A stretch of DNA of 64,000 bases from Xiphias gladius (GCF_016859285.1 NC_053417.1:14818706-14882705); one strand, 5' to 3'. Positions 1 through 10,854 are shown, counted from the stretch's first letter. The notes: a model not told the origin generated them from the sequence alone. Translations and numbers: made by a program.

Positions 1-385
1 GGGCACACTTGTGGAGATGAGCTGCTTGAAAGATAACAGGCGAAGTTTAAGGCAAATGAACACAACCAGGAATGACTACAGTCTAACAGAACAAGACTTA
101 TGAGAACAGATATGAGCCTTAGCAATGTTCAGCTTTATCTGGATTTCTAATGCATGACTGTCCATATACAAAAACACTGCAAGACATGGTCAAAGCTGGT
201 AAGGATTATAACGTTTTATGCAAAATATGACTGATTTTGACGTATCAAACAACAGTGCAAAGCGACTCTCATTCACATTTAAAACAAATTTGGTTTTATC
301 CAAAATCAACATGCAGATCACACCCTACACACTCCCGAGATAGGCACCAGTTTTGTGCTAAGGCGGTCCCTTTTCACTGACTTAC

Positions 386-413
386 CATGAATCTGATCCA
401 GGTTAAATTCAAT
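386..413 (-). CDS. myl6: myl6 long-form 28-nt exon (IEFNLDQIH)
   Basis: A second 28-nt exon with the same phases as the one at 625-652. Its acceptor is TCCTTTGCAG (AG at 415-414) and its donor GTAAGT starts at 385. It encodes IEFNLDQIH, the equivalent of IEFNKDQL in MYL6B. The phase-0 start fits the phase-0 end of the exon at 4578. It must be skipped in the short form, because only one copy of this segment occurs in any alkali light chain. Confidence 0.85.
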
Positions 414-3400
414 CTGCAAAGGACAAGCAGTTTCAAGTGGAGAGTGATGAAACAGTACGGAAATAAAGAAGGAAACCTAGCCTAACCACGACTACTATGA
501 CAGGCAGGTATAGAGCAGGGTGATAGTGGAGATACAGGGCAAAGTGTCATTTGAACAAAGCAAAAATGAGAGCATGCAAAAAAAGGGGGGTTTGTAAAAT
601 GTCAAACACAAAGTCAAAACTCACCAAGTATTTGATCTTCCGAGAAGTCAGACTGTTCAAAAAGAAATTAGGCTTTATGAAAATTGTTCCCTTTTGCTGC
701 GCAAAGCTAGCTCGGGTTGACTTCAAAAGGCTTTTGACCAAATTTTCAGTTAGTTAGATTCACCCAAAACAGATATTTCCTAACTATAACACATTAAGCA
801 GTGAATAACGTAAACGTAGGTACTTTGTCGACCTTAATTAGCTCGTCGTGTGATTGTTATCGTTATCTACCGTGCAAGCTAACGTTAGCTTCTCAAAAGT
901 TGCACTTCCGCTACCGACCAGCGAGCCAATTCAGAGATTCAAACAGCTTAGCAAAGCCGAACCATTTTCTTGAAACAATGACAAACAAAAGTAACTGCAA
1001 AAGAACAGCCGTAAAAAAACAAAAACAAAAAAACAAGTTAAGTATTGGTAAACGAAAAAACCCACCATGGCTGTGATGGCTGAGGTGTATCCTAGGCGTC
1101 GGCAAACCGAAGAATGTGACGGACCCAAAAAGAGGGCGCAGTGAGAAAACTCTAGCAGCACTGCGTCATGACGTACTGCACGCACGACGTCCCAGCAGGA
1201 GGGATGGCCGGACAGCCACGCTCCATATATAGAAACGAACATCTTGGTATGGTTTGTGGTTCACTTTTACATTAACTATAGGCCTTAAAACTCCTTAAAC
1301 TTTTCATGTTATGATTGAGATGACCGGTACATGCAATTAATAATTTAAAGTTTAAAATCTGAATTTACAGAGTTGACTTTAATCCAAGGAGTCCAAAGGC
1401 AAGAAAGCCTAAATGTAATTTATTCATCTCAGTCTGGCCTTTTGACATTAAAATATGGGGGTATTCTTGTAGCAATACTATTTCCAAATGTGTGTGGAGA
1501 GTTGCAAAACTGTATCTCAGACTGTAAGTGTATACTCAGATTTGTGAATGTTTGCAAGAATCTTTAAATCTTTAGTCTTATTTGTGAATGTGTAAGGGAA
1601 TCTGCAAAAGTGTAATCATATTTCCAAGTTTACTGAGATTTCTTAATGTGTAAAAGAAACTAAAAAATATTTATTGTTTGTTATGTTTGTTTTTTTTTTT
1701 TTTACATGTGACTTTTGCTACACTCCTGCCAATCCTGAGATCTACCAATGTGTATGGCGAACTGTCTGTAGCTCAGGGTTCTCTTTGCCTTGAGCCCAGG
1801 CTTATTGTGGGTATTTACAAATCTCACACACATTTACAGATTTGAGTAAACATTTCAGTTTCTTTTACACATTTACAAATATCAATACACATGCAAATCT
1901 GAATACACATTTTCAGATTCCTTTACACATCCACAACTCTGAGTACACACATACAGACAACTCTCCACACGCACTTGCAAATAATTTTGCTTCAATACTA
2001 CTCACCATACTAGAAGGCAGTTTTCACATGTATCTGCTGAAGGAGGAAAGTTTCTCTGTGCTCACCATAAATCTGAGATTAAAATGTGTACCTACAAAAA
2101 TGATTTTGTGCCATCACAACCTGTTTGGATTCATCCCAGCCGATCCTGCTTCAATGTGCAACTTGCTCAAGTGTGATGTGGAAATTTTAAACGTCTAATG
2201 CAAATACACTAAGAATGGAATTATCACCGATGTAGGAGACAGCTTGTGTTAAATAATTAATAATAATTAAACTGATGAACAATATTTGCATTTTCAGAGA
2301 TTTAGAATTTTTCAATGAAGGAGAAGAAGTAGATGTAATTTTAAGCAGTTTGCAACATGCTAATTAAACTCTTTGCAGGAAAACCACATCGGACACAAGT
2401 TATTATTCCAAGCAGAGTATTTTATATGTCCTAAAACATATAAAATACATATTAAATCAGCCTACGCTTAACCTTATAAAATAATCAGCGAGTCAATGGA
2501 CCTGAATAAGTCATTTTTGGATGTTTTGAGAGATGTTTGTCACTTTGTAGTGTGTGTTTGACTTTGGTGATTTTGACCCCAGTTGAATAAATTAATGCAT
2601 GATTGCAGTGAATGACTTTGCTCGTCTTTGCATGAAAGATGTGAATGTCTGGCCATGCAGGAATGGTGGGATTACTTTAGTCCAGTGAGATCATGGACTG
2701 ATGCCACATCTCTTAACAGCCTGGCTAAAGTGCTGTCTTTGCCCAGCAGGGGATCTGTCCTCCTGTCATGTCAATGATTCCATTGTGAGCAGAAGCAGTT
2801 GCTTAACATGGCCTACATATCCTCGCATTCTCACACCAAAAAATCATACAGTACACAGTGTAACATTGAAAGCCCATGAGAATCGCAGCAAAGCTAAAGC
2901 ACCAACAAAGCTTAAGCATGTTAGTGCAAAGTCTAATGTGGACATCAGTAGTTTGAGATATTGAGTATTCTTTACATTAAAGTATTTTGTCTGATTGACT
3001 TATACCTGTTTTGACCTGAGAACACTGTAATGGTCTAGACTTTAGTAATGTTAAAATGTTTTCATTTTCCAGAATGGTCAAGGTGCCTTATTGGTTTACT
3101 AAAGTCCTATATTTACTGATATCTTATATTTAATAAGACTAAATTTCAGGTTATTTAAAGAGTTGAAGAAATGGGACTAAATATTTAGATGACATAATAG
3201 TTTATGAAGTGCAAAAATATACCAAAAACCCAATAGCAACATTGGTTCTTATTTTTTATGGTACTCTATATATGCTTTCATTTTTTTTAGCATGGCTCCC
3301 TCAAATTTTGTTATCTAAGACCTGTGACAAATACAGGCAGATTATTTTACAGTTGAAAAATAAAAGTATAATTCTTAACAGACTCTGCATCTACTCAGTT

Positions 3401-4754
3401 GTGACATGATGCTATGCAAAAATAATTGATGAAGAGTATTATATACTGAATCCAGATCTTGCTTCTGGACAAAATAATGAAACATTTTCTTAGTTACCTC
3501 AGGCTTTTGCTTCATAACTTGATGCTCAATATGCTGTATTTATTATATATACTGAAATCACAGTCAGGACTTGCCATCACCAGTATATTTATGATATGCC
3601 AATGATAGGCTGAATTCCACTTGCTGCTTTGGCTTCACTGTCCTGGTATTGTGCATGCTAGCTCACTGTCACACTTTCATGGCTTACTGGGGCACTTGAA
3701 TAGAACGGATGGTCAATGTTATCAATAACACCTGTGCTTTTCCTGCCACGACACTTCAAATATCTGCTGTGAAAAAGGTCTATGACCAATAAACTCTGTA
3801 ATCTATCTAACAAACTGTTATCTAAGCCACTAGACAGAAGCACCGACCTTTTTCACAGCAGACATTCTGACTTGGTAGGAAAAGCACGGGTGACACAAAT
3901 TTTGTTAACCGTTCCATCAAATGCCCCAGTAAGCAATGGCAGTGAGCCTGCATGCACAATACCAGGAGCCTCAGATTAATGCACATAAATTGAATGCAGT
4001 CATTTTTCATGTCATCAATTCCACCTGTACTTTTCCTGCTACGACAAGCCAATATGTGTGCTGTGAAAACGGTCTATAGAGAGGTCCACTCTCTTTGAGT
4101 TTTGAAATAAAGCTAGCAGTTTCTTTCTTACAACAGTTACGGGTTTGTAGCTCACAAGGGGAAGGCTACTGATTTGATGGAATCCCCCGCCTGATGAAAG
4201 AAATAGCACAAACTGTAGCCGGAAACAGCCTCTTTCTCCCTAAGGAGGCCAATGGCTGACTAACAGCCTTGCTCTCATTGCCCCCTTTCTTTGCACTCCC
4301 TCATTCCAAACTGATGCAGACAGTTTGGTCTGTCTAGTTAGCTTCAGAATCATAGAAAGCTACATGGCAAATAATCAGCTTAAAATGTTTTTACAGTACT
4401 AACTGACATCTGACAACAGACCATTATTGTGTATCTCTGGCTGAGATTTACTTTGTTGGCTAAGATTAATAAACACTATATTAGGAAGGAAATTAATAAG
4501 TTATTTCCAATAGTCCTCATTTATGGACGCCACACATTAGCTTTGTCGCAAAATTATACTGCAGTAACCCCACTCACCTCCAAAGTACTGGGGTCAAATG
4601 GTGAATCCGAGGGACGCAGCATCCTAGGCTTCTGCTCTGGAGCTGGTTTTGGTGCTGCAGGAGCCGAAGGCAGACAGGGATAAGGGGGACCCAGTCTGGG
4701 TTGGATCACTTGTGAAGGCGACTTCTTAATGGAGGGTTCTCTTTTAGGAGCCAT
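386..4754 (-). CDS. myl6: myosin alkali (essential) light chain, myl6/myl6b type, 5' part with two alternative starts
   Basis: Essential light chains are EF-hand proteins that clamp the lever-arm IQ motif of myosin II. Four minus-strand coding pieces are visible. In transcription order they are long exon 1 (4754-4578), short exon 1 (ATG, 1068-1066), short exon 2 (652-625) and long exon 2 (413-386). Both 28-nt exons run from phase 0 to phase 1 and encode SDFSEDQIL and IEFNLDQIH. These are the residues that precede the family's EFKEAF motif: MYL6 begins MCDFTEDQ, and MYL6B carries IEFNKDQL after a Pro/Ala/Lys-rich extension. The shared EF-hand exons should lie to the left of base 1. The exon order copies MYL1 (MLC1f/MLC3f). 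Linkage to neurod4 and znf385a (human 12q13) favours myl6 over myl1, myl3 or myl4, although the FDPS-IEF stretch also resembles MYL4. The family is nearly certain; the paralogue is likely. Confidence 0.85.
625..652 (-). CDS. myl6: myl6 short-form 28-nt exon (SDFSEDQIL)
   Basis: A 28-nt exon between an acceptor (CTTTTTGAACAG, AG at 654-653) and a GTGAGT donor at 624-619. Joined to the ATG exon it gives MSDFSEDQIL plus one base. A following AG would complete Glu of EFKEAF. It matches MYL6 (MCDFTEDQ) and the MYL1 short form (MSFSADQI). Confidence 0.85.
1066..1068 (-). CDS. myl6: myl6 short-form first exon, coding only the initiator ATG
   Basis: On the minus strand the sequence reads CACAGCC-ATG followed directly by GTGGGT, a usable donor at 1065-1060. 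Human MYL6 is built the same way: exon 1 ends right after the start codon, and a 28-nt exon supplies the next nine residues. The leader would run from about 1197 to 1069, below a TATA-like element at 1225-1231. Confidence 0.72.
1160..1235 (-). promoter_or_regulatory. candidate promoter of the myl6 short form
   Basis: On the minus strand, CTATATATGG at 1232-1223 is both TATA-like and a CArG box with one mismatch. CArG boxes bind SRF, which controls many actin-cytoskeleton genes. It lies about 155 bases before the ATG. A CRE-like TGACGT lies at 1169-1174 and a GACGTC at 1186-1191. The region is richer in CpG than its surroundings. The start site near 1197 is inferred from TATA spacing. Confidence 0.5.
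1463..2008. repeat. fold-back (MITE-like) element with degenerate internal repeats
   Basis: Two arms, about 1463-1662 and 1849-2008, are inverted copies. The motif GTGTGGAGAGTTG at 1491-1503 reappears inverted near 1967-1979, and AATGTGTAAAAGAAACT near 1645-1661 reappears inverted near 1855-1873. Each arm is made of degenerate units of about 24 bases resembling TTTGTGAATGTGTAAAAGAAT. There is no open reading frame, so it would be non-autonomous. Family not recognised. Confidence 0.7.
3642..3966. repeat. fold-back element with near full-length inverted arms
   Basis: Arm 1 (3642-3780) begins CCTGGTATTGTGCATGC. Arm 2 (3845-3966) is its inverted copy and ends GCATGCACAATACCAGG. The inner ends also match: CTGCTGTGAAAAAGGTC against GACCTTTTTCACAGCAG. 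The loop is about 64 bases. There is no coding capacity, so it is a MITE or a palindromic rearrangement. Confidence 0.8.
4013..4078. repeat. partial third copy of the fold-back arm
   Basis: The segment containing ACCTGTACTTTTCCTGCTACGA and GTGCTGTGAAAACGGTCTAT repeats the inner half of arm 1 (3723-3785) in direct orientation, with substitutions. Confidence 0.7.
4578..4754 (-). CDS. myl6: myl6 long-form exon 1 (MYL6B-like N-terminal extension)
   Basis: 59 codons from ATG (4754-4752) to a GTGAGT donor at 4577-4572, ending in phase 0. The peptide starts MAPKREPSIKKS and is rich in Pro, Ala and Lys, ending SPFDPSTLE. This is the make-up of the long alkali light-chain extension (MYL1 long form, MYL3, MYL4 and MYL6B start MAPKK or MPPKK), whose Lys-rich start contacts actin. 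The frame upstream has no other ATG before a stop codon, so this start is the only one available; -3 is G and +4 is G. The upstream leader runs past 4820 or is spliced near 4825. Confidence 0.85.
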
Positions 4755-5100
4755 TCCTAACGCCCTGGACAGCCTAAACTTAGTCTCAAATCTCTGCACC
4801 TGCTGCCGGTATGTCTGCTGAGATGAGATATTGAGCTATGAAGTAAAGTGTGTCAGTTGTGTGTATCCTTACGAGGGGTGGGGGTGGGTGGTTGAGGGGG
4901 GCAGGTTGATGATGCTGATGATGCTCAGGGACTGGCAGGTGGATGAGGCAGAGGTGGATGTATGGAACAGCATGTGAGTTAATTTCTGAAGCAAAGCGTA
5001 GGAGGAGTGGAGATGAAAGCTTGACTGTAGAATAAAGAGGGGGATAGATATAGAAAGAACCAGCCACAGCTGCATGACTCCAAGGATATGCTTTTATTGG
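4755..5100 (-). promoter_or_regulatory. leader and candidate promoter of the myl6 long form
   Basis: Upstream of the long-form ATG, the minus strand carries an A/T-rich TATA-like AATAAAAG at 5098-5091 and a CAGCTG E-box at 5067-5072, the kind used by myogenic factors. A TAG stop in frame lies near 4834. A possible acceptor (CTCATCTCAG) near 4825-4834 leaves open a further upstream leader exon. Confidence 0.3.
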
Positions 5101-6515
5101 GGTCAGAAATTCCCGGTGTGTGCGTGGGAGTGAAGCAGCAATGAGCGGGTTCTCTGTGTCAAGCTTAACACACAGATGACAGCCTAACTGACATCAGTCT
5201 CTAATGTTTGTTAAGAGGTCTTATAAGAGGTGTCAAAATCTTATGAGCAAATATTGTGCCTCATTAATAACCCGTCATGCAGCTAATAATAATTTGTTCT
5301 AATTTGGCTGATGGAATATATGTTCTATTTGTCCTGCTCCTCAGATGCCCCCTTCCACCTGTGTCCTGCAAAGTTGCTGACACTTTTGCTACATGTCCAG
5401 AAACAGAAGAATGGAACAATATCCGAACCATGATCCGAGCCAAATTTAGACTCTAGAACATGTTTTGCTCTGTGAAGGTTGAAGTTTGAATGTCAATGAT
5501 TCACACACGATATTATTGCCTGAACAGTGCACAAGGAGCTATGAGTGGCCTGTGATATCAATAAATGCTTAAATGTGCATGATTGGATGTTGTGTGAAGC
5601 AGCGTTTGTTTATAAATGATTTTTTGCCACAGTAAATTGGTTACCATTATTTGTGTTGAGGTTGACATGGATCCAAAAATTACAAGAATTTTTAGCTTCT
5701 CAGTTGGTATGAACTGTAACTACGTACATTAATTCAAGTAAGCTGCTGTATTTTTTTTATTTTGAGGGACCTGTACTTTAGGATTTATTTTATGCTCCCT
5801 TAGACTTCTACTGTATTTCTGGGACAAATGTTATTTTCACTCCTCTGTATTTATTTCTCAACGATGGAAGCTTTACTGCTAGATCACTCCTCTGCTCCTC
5901 TTCCTGGGTCTAAGGACAGATGCTGTTGTATACTGTACAGATTGTAGAGACCGTATTGGTACATTTGTGACTTGTTATTTTGGCATGTATATATAAAACT
6001 GACTTGACAGAATAAATGTTAAACAGAAGCCAACCATATATAAAGCACCACCTCAACCATTTACAACATTAAAATTCTGTTTACATAGTAATGCGTCAAA
6101 ACCAATAATCATTTCATATACCAATAGGACACTGCTTCATGCTTCTGGATAAATAGTTCTTTTACCTTTGATACTGTAAGATATATAGCTGATAATTCTC
6201 CTATACTTTTAATGAAGTTATTTTTTTCTTTTAGCCACGTGATGTACTTGCAATAGAGCATTTTATTGTTGCGGTATGGCGGTACTTCTTCCACCACTGT
6301 TTATACATGCATGCGTGGGATAAAACAACATTAGAACCATAGGGAGATAGTAGTCCCGAAGGGTCCCACTAGATGTCACTATTACACAACAGGAAAACCC
6401 CATAAAGCCTTTGGACTCAGCTCAGTAAGAATTGCAGGTCTGTCTCAAGTAGAAATTTGTTACAACACAGAGATCATTTTTCATACTACTACTACTAATA
6501 ATAATAATAATCATA
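5101..6515. other. intergenic, nothing recognised
   Basis: A/T-rich sequence with no exon, RNA gene or repeat that can be supported. Confidence 0.5.
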
Positions 6516-6516
6516 A

Positions 6517-6586
6517 TATCTATCTATCTATCTATCTATCTCTCTATCTGTCTGTCTGTCTGTCTCTCTATCTATCTATCTATCTA

Positions 6587-6628
<42 letters not shown>

Positions 6629-6630
6629 CA
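6517..6630. repeat. (TATC)n/(TGTC)n microsatellite
   Basis: About 114 bases of TATC and TGTC tetranucleotides in alternating blocks, next to a short (ATA)n run at 6488-6512. Confidence 0.95.
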
Positions 6631-6654
6631 AGTGGGGCTGAAAGAGTGCTATTT

Positions 6655-6960
6655 TTTCGGGTTGAATTTAACGTCACTGTGCAGGTCAGAAAACAGATTT
6701 ACAACTCCTGGCGTCACTCTACCCGCACCTCCAATAATCCATGCTCTCAGGTCGTCCGCGGATTTCGGGCACAATCCATCGCGCGCTCAATGGGCCTTGA
6801 AATCACCGTTTACGTGGCTCGAGAGTCAAAACAATAGCGACATAAGACCCTCGCTGCGAGACCAACGGCACTTCTGGCGCTTTAGTGGCAGATCGAAGAC
6901 GCAAAATGAGGAGGGGGGGGGCCTCCCAGCAAAGTCACCGGGGCCAGGCCTTTTGCCAAA
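6655..6960. other. short CpG-rich patch
   Basis: Many CpGs in a CpG-poor setting (CCGCGGATTTCGGGC, TCGCGCGC, CTCGAG), ending in a G-run at 6910-6920. The plus strand stays open for 110 codons, but the product resembles no known family. It could be a small unmethylated island or enhancer. Confidence 0.3.
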
Positions 6961-7129
6961 ATAACAACAAATAGGATACAACGAAAGTAATGAGAATAGT
7001 TTAATTTGTTTTTTATTTTTGAAATGTCAATAGACTCTGTCAGCCCACAGCCTATTCACTGGCCAGCAGGTTGCTGCTGAGGAGTCTGCCGAGCAGACAG
7101 CTCAGTGTCAAACAGTTTAAGAAGATTAG

Positions 7130-7690
7130 CAGGGCCTCACGTTTTCCTCATCGTTTGCAACAATAATCCACCGCAAGAGGCTAATAATAACAACAGGAAT
7201 ATCCTATATGTCTGCTTTCGGATAGATTATCTCGAGTATGTGCCGTAATTAGGAAATTGAAATATTATCCTATTATGATATTCAGGTGTCTGCATAGTTC
7301 TTAGCATGTCTGAAATTAATTTTCAAAGTTATTAGGCACTTAATTGGAAAAATTACCATCATCGTTTTCCCTGTCTTTCATTTTGTGTGCAGTGTTGTGA
7401 AAGCAAATTCAATTAGTCCAACTTAAAGGAAATGTTTCAACAGATCCTCTGAGGTGCCCCAACTGACTAATGAAATTATGGCAGTTCTCCCACCTAATGT
7501 CATTCAGAGTCCCCCCTGCCACAGCAAATCTCCAAACCACCTGATTTATTTTTAATGATATTATACCCCTCAGTCGGCTGTGTCATGGTAATAATCGGGC
7601 TGCTCCAGCTGCCTCTAGATCACATTAGCCAGGCTTAATATTGACAGTGCCGGGCCCACTAAACAATGAGGCTATGGGGATAGGGAGCTT
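7130..7690. promoter_or_regulatory. candidate enhancer block upstream of neurod4
   Basis: A dense set of homeodomain TAAT/ATTA cores (for example CTTAATTGG, CAATTAGTC, TAATGAAATTA, TTTAATGATATTA, CATTAGCC) together with a CAGCTG E-box at 7606-7611, in repeat-free sequence. The composition resembles deeply conserved vertebrate enhancers. Conservation itself could not be tested. Confidence 0.35.
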
Positions 7691-9297
7691 AGAGCCTGCC
7701 TAGCCAATGGGCATACTGCAGGAGGTAGAGGAGATGCAGGCCAGGATGCTCCAGTTCCCTATGCCCTGGAGGACTGGTACCATCATTAGGCGGCTTCTTC
7801 CATAGTCCTGGGGAGCTTTAAACCCACCAATACCAGATCCAAACCCCACCCAGGCCCCAGACATCAAAACCATACTGACAAGGGACCATGAAAATAGTGG
7901 CACCTTGATTCCTTGCGATTCTCTCACCAAATGGAGAGACCTGCCAGGACAACACCTCAACAGCTGCAGCTTGTGTAGGATCCTGCTGTGACAAAGTCTT
8001 TGGAGAAGGCTCAGGGACAACTGCTCTGCAGGGCGCATCTTTTGACAGCATGACATAAGCTGATAGAAGTTCATGTTCAAGAAAAATGAAAACAATTTTT
8101 TATTCCTGTCAACTGAAAAAAAGAAAACAAGTGTCCAATTAAAAAAGCATATGTGAAACACTCGTGAATAATTTCAAATTGAGAAATTTACCAATATTTT
8201 GTTATTTTGGGTCATATACACCAAAATGCAGTATAAGAAAAAAGCCTTTTGCAATCTGATTTGATTAGAAAAGTGCTTTTATCCGTTAGAGTAATTTATG
8301 TTGTAGGCTTGTCTAGTTGCTGCATTTGCATAATGGTCACACTGGGAATCAGACTGGGCCACTTGTGGGACACTTGCACCTGATCACAGAGACACTGTGG
8401 CTCTTTGCCAATCACACCTCTAGAGTTGATATTTCCAATTAAAAATCACCTGTATTTGTCCTTGTATTTGTCAGGTTCTTCAACATCAGTTAGATGTCCC
8501 TGTACTCTGAGGTTTTATCTTGTGTCCCAAATTGTTGTTTGGATCGGAGGGGATTTTGTATGGGGGCCCACAGATTACCGTCGTTGATTAGTGGTTGGGT
8601 GTAATCCTTTCAGCCCCTCTCCCTGCAAAACACCCCTGGGATATGCCCGTCTCCCTGAGGACCGGCAGCATGGCAGATGGATCCTCCTCCCCCTCTTCTG
8701 CCCCCTCTAACAGCTCACCCAAAAACACTGTTGATGTCCCGGGATGGAGGTTGTAAAGTATCCTGAATATGAAACCACAGGCACCTTTGTTTAATGGCTC
8801 TCTCCCCACTTAGTGAGAATTGCCCTCAGGCCTGATTCCCATTCTGTAGCTACATTTCTGCCCGATTGGAATGTGTTCCAAATCCATTAGCCCAAAGGAA
8901 GAGGAATAAGCTGCAAACAATCTGCTCATATTGCCTGGATGAAATGCTGCTAGATCTTATCAAAATTTACTTTGTGGTCTAGGCGATTCTTAAGTTGTTG
9001 ACATTATAGCTTTACGGATATGACAACCCCTTTTCCAAAAATGTACGTGCTCTGAAGTCAAACATGGGACTATATTCTTACACGAGCAGATAAAAGTAAC
9101 AGTCTACTTGTCTGTCGGACATGAATTCACATGCATGCCTTTCTTTGAGTCGACAGCTATCATGTGTCTTGTGTGCTCATGAGCATAGAAACATGTACAG
9201 TGATTGGGCTGCAGGTTTCACAGTGTGAAAACTTGCGGTTGTAAGCTTCCATGTAAGCAGTAGGCTCCGTGTATAATATAGTTTGATTTAGAAATTG

Positions 9298-9335
9298 TAT
9301 GTGTGTGTGTGTGTGTGTGTGTATGTGTGTGTGTT
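9298..9335. repeat. (GT)n microsatellite
   Basis: Nearly pure GT dinucleotides with one interruption. Confidence 0.95.
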
Positions 9336-9464
9336 AGACCACTGATGTTCCCCAGTGTGCAGCAGAGTCAGTAGGCCTGTCAGTCTCTCCCTCAGGAAAG
9401 TCTGCTGTGTAACCATATTCAGCCTCAGTGAGCAGCAAATAGAGAACTGAGCCCTGGGACTTCT

Positions 9465-9466
<2 letters not shown>

Positions 9467-9553
<87 letters not shown>
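9467..9553. repeat. (AC)n microsatellite, 87 bases
   Basis: Pure AC dinucleotides. Confidence 0.97.
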
Positions 9554-9555
<2 letters not shown>

Positions 9556-10754
9556 TACTGTAAAGCATAGCAATAGAATAACTTAAAATAGTCGGATAAA
9601 GTGCATGTGCACAGGAAATTGTTGCTGAAACTTCGGGAAATCTCACAAAATAAAACTTTAAAATGTATACCAATAAATACAACTAGTTGATGATACCAAA
9701 CTTTTTATTTTAGTTTAGCAACAATACAATTTCATTTCTCTAACCTCACCACCCTGTGCCACACAACCCCCACCCTTTAGCACGCCAACCTCTCTCAAAA
9801 AAAAAATCCAAGCTCTCTCCATCTTTTATGATCACTACAAGGGGCTCAGCTTTCAGGAGTAGACCAGGGAGCATGTGTGTAGAGCTTTAATTCCTATTGT
9901 ATTCGTGCAGTCTTGGTGTGTGTGAGTGTGTCTGTGTTTTAGCTAAAGAGGGAGAGGGAGATAGAGATGAAGAAAAAGACAGGAACAAGGACCCATCTGT
10001 CAGCACAGCGCACAAATCCCTCCCATTCCACTCTGAGTCCCCAGGGACAAGAGTGAGAGACAACTCACTTGTGGCAGTGTTTTTTGTAAGGAAGGGGGTT
10101 ACCCCCATGACTAGCGACGACAGCATTTAAATAGCTAATGTAAGACTGGTACTATTTTGGACAAATCTTTAAAGAGAAACTTGTTTTGGACAGCTCATGC
10201 CTAAGCTTAACATGCCTTTATTCTTCGGCGTTCTTCACCACAAGCACTAAAAACAAATACATACCCACAAAATCTTCCTCGGAATCTCATACACATAAAC
10301 ACTTTAAATATCTGAGGAACAAGTAAAGTCAGTGATGGACTACATAACTTTGTACAAAAATAAATGTGTTAGATAAATATTTTTGAGTAGGCTACCCAGG
10401 TTGTAATCATGCAAACTCATTTAAAAGTTGGTTCAGATCAGATGCGTTCACCATGACCTCTTCCAGAAGGTTGGCTATCTGTGTTACTGCTTAAATGGAA
10501 GCAGGACAATTCCCTTTCCGTTAGTCAGACAGTCATTTGGGAAACCGATTGCGATTGTGGGAGACTACGAGACTCCAATTCCCCATGCAGGCTGCAGGTG
10601 TGGTGGAGGCCATGCACACACTCATGGGACAAAAAAAGGTAGTAGTGTATGTGTGTTCGGGGGTAGGGGTGCATGTACCTGGGGAGCTTTGGGCCCATCA
10701 CATTAGTGTAGAGTTGTTGCTGTACACATGCAATGTCTGGTTAATATGGGGCAA

Positions 10755-10775
10755 CACACACACACACACACACAC
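10755..10775. repeat. short (AC)n microsatellite
   Basis: About ten AC units. Confidence 0.9.
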
Positions 10776-10854
10776 AAGCGCACGCAAGCACACACAAAGG
10801 ACAGGGCTCCTCTTTCTCTCTGTCCACATGCCTTTATGGCCAGTGCACTGACCA

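Larger units (their letters stand above)
1069..4577 (-). other. intron between myl6 long exon 1 and the short-form start
   Basis: The non-coding stretch holds two fold-back elements (1463-2008 and 3642-4078) and A/T-rich sequence. No exon with convincing splice sites and family similarity was found between them. Confidence 0.6.
7691..10854. other. intergenic with (CA)n tracts
   Basis: Apart from microsatellites at 9298-9335, 9467-9553 and 10755-10775, no gene is recognised. A 153-codon minus-strand frame at 7700-8161 has no family resemblance. Confidence 0.5.

Noticed and set aside
1067..1144. Plus-strand ATG with a strong Kozak context (CCCACCATGG) opening a 25-codon frame
   Set aside because: It overlaps the minus-strand ATG exon of the light-chain gene, whose splice phases and peptide fit a known family; the plus-strand peptide fits none.
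7700..8161. 153-codon open frame on the minus strand
   Set aside because: No domain, no family resemblance, no convincing splice sites or promoter; composition matches the surrounding non-coding DNA.
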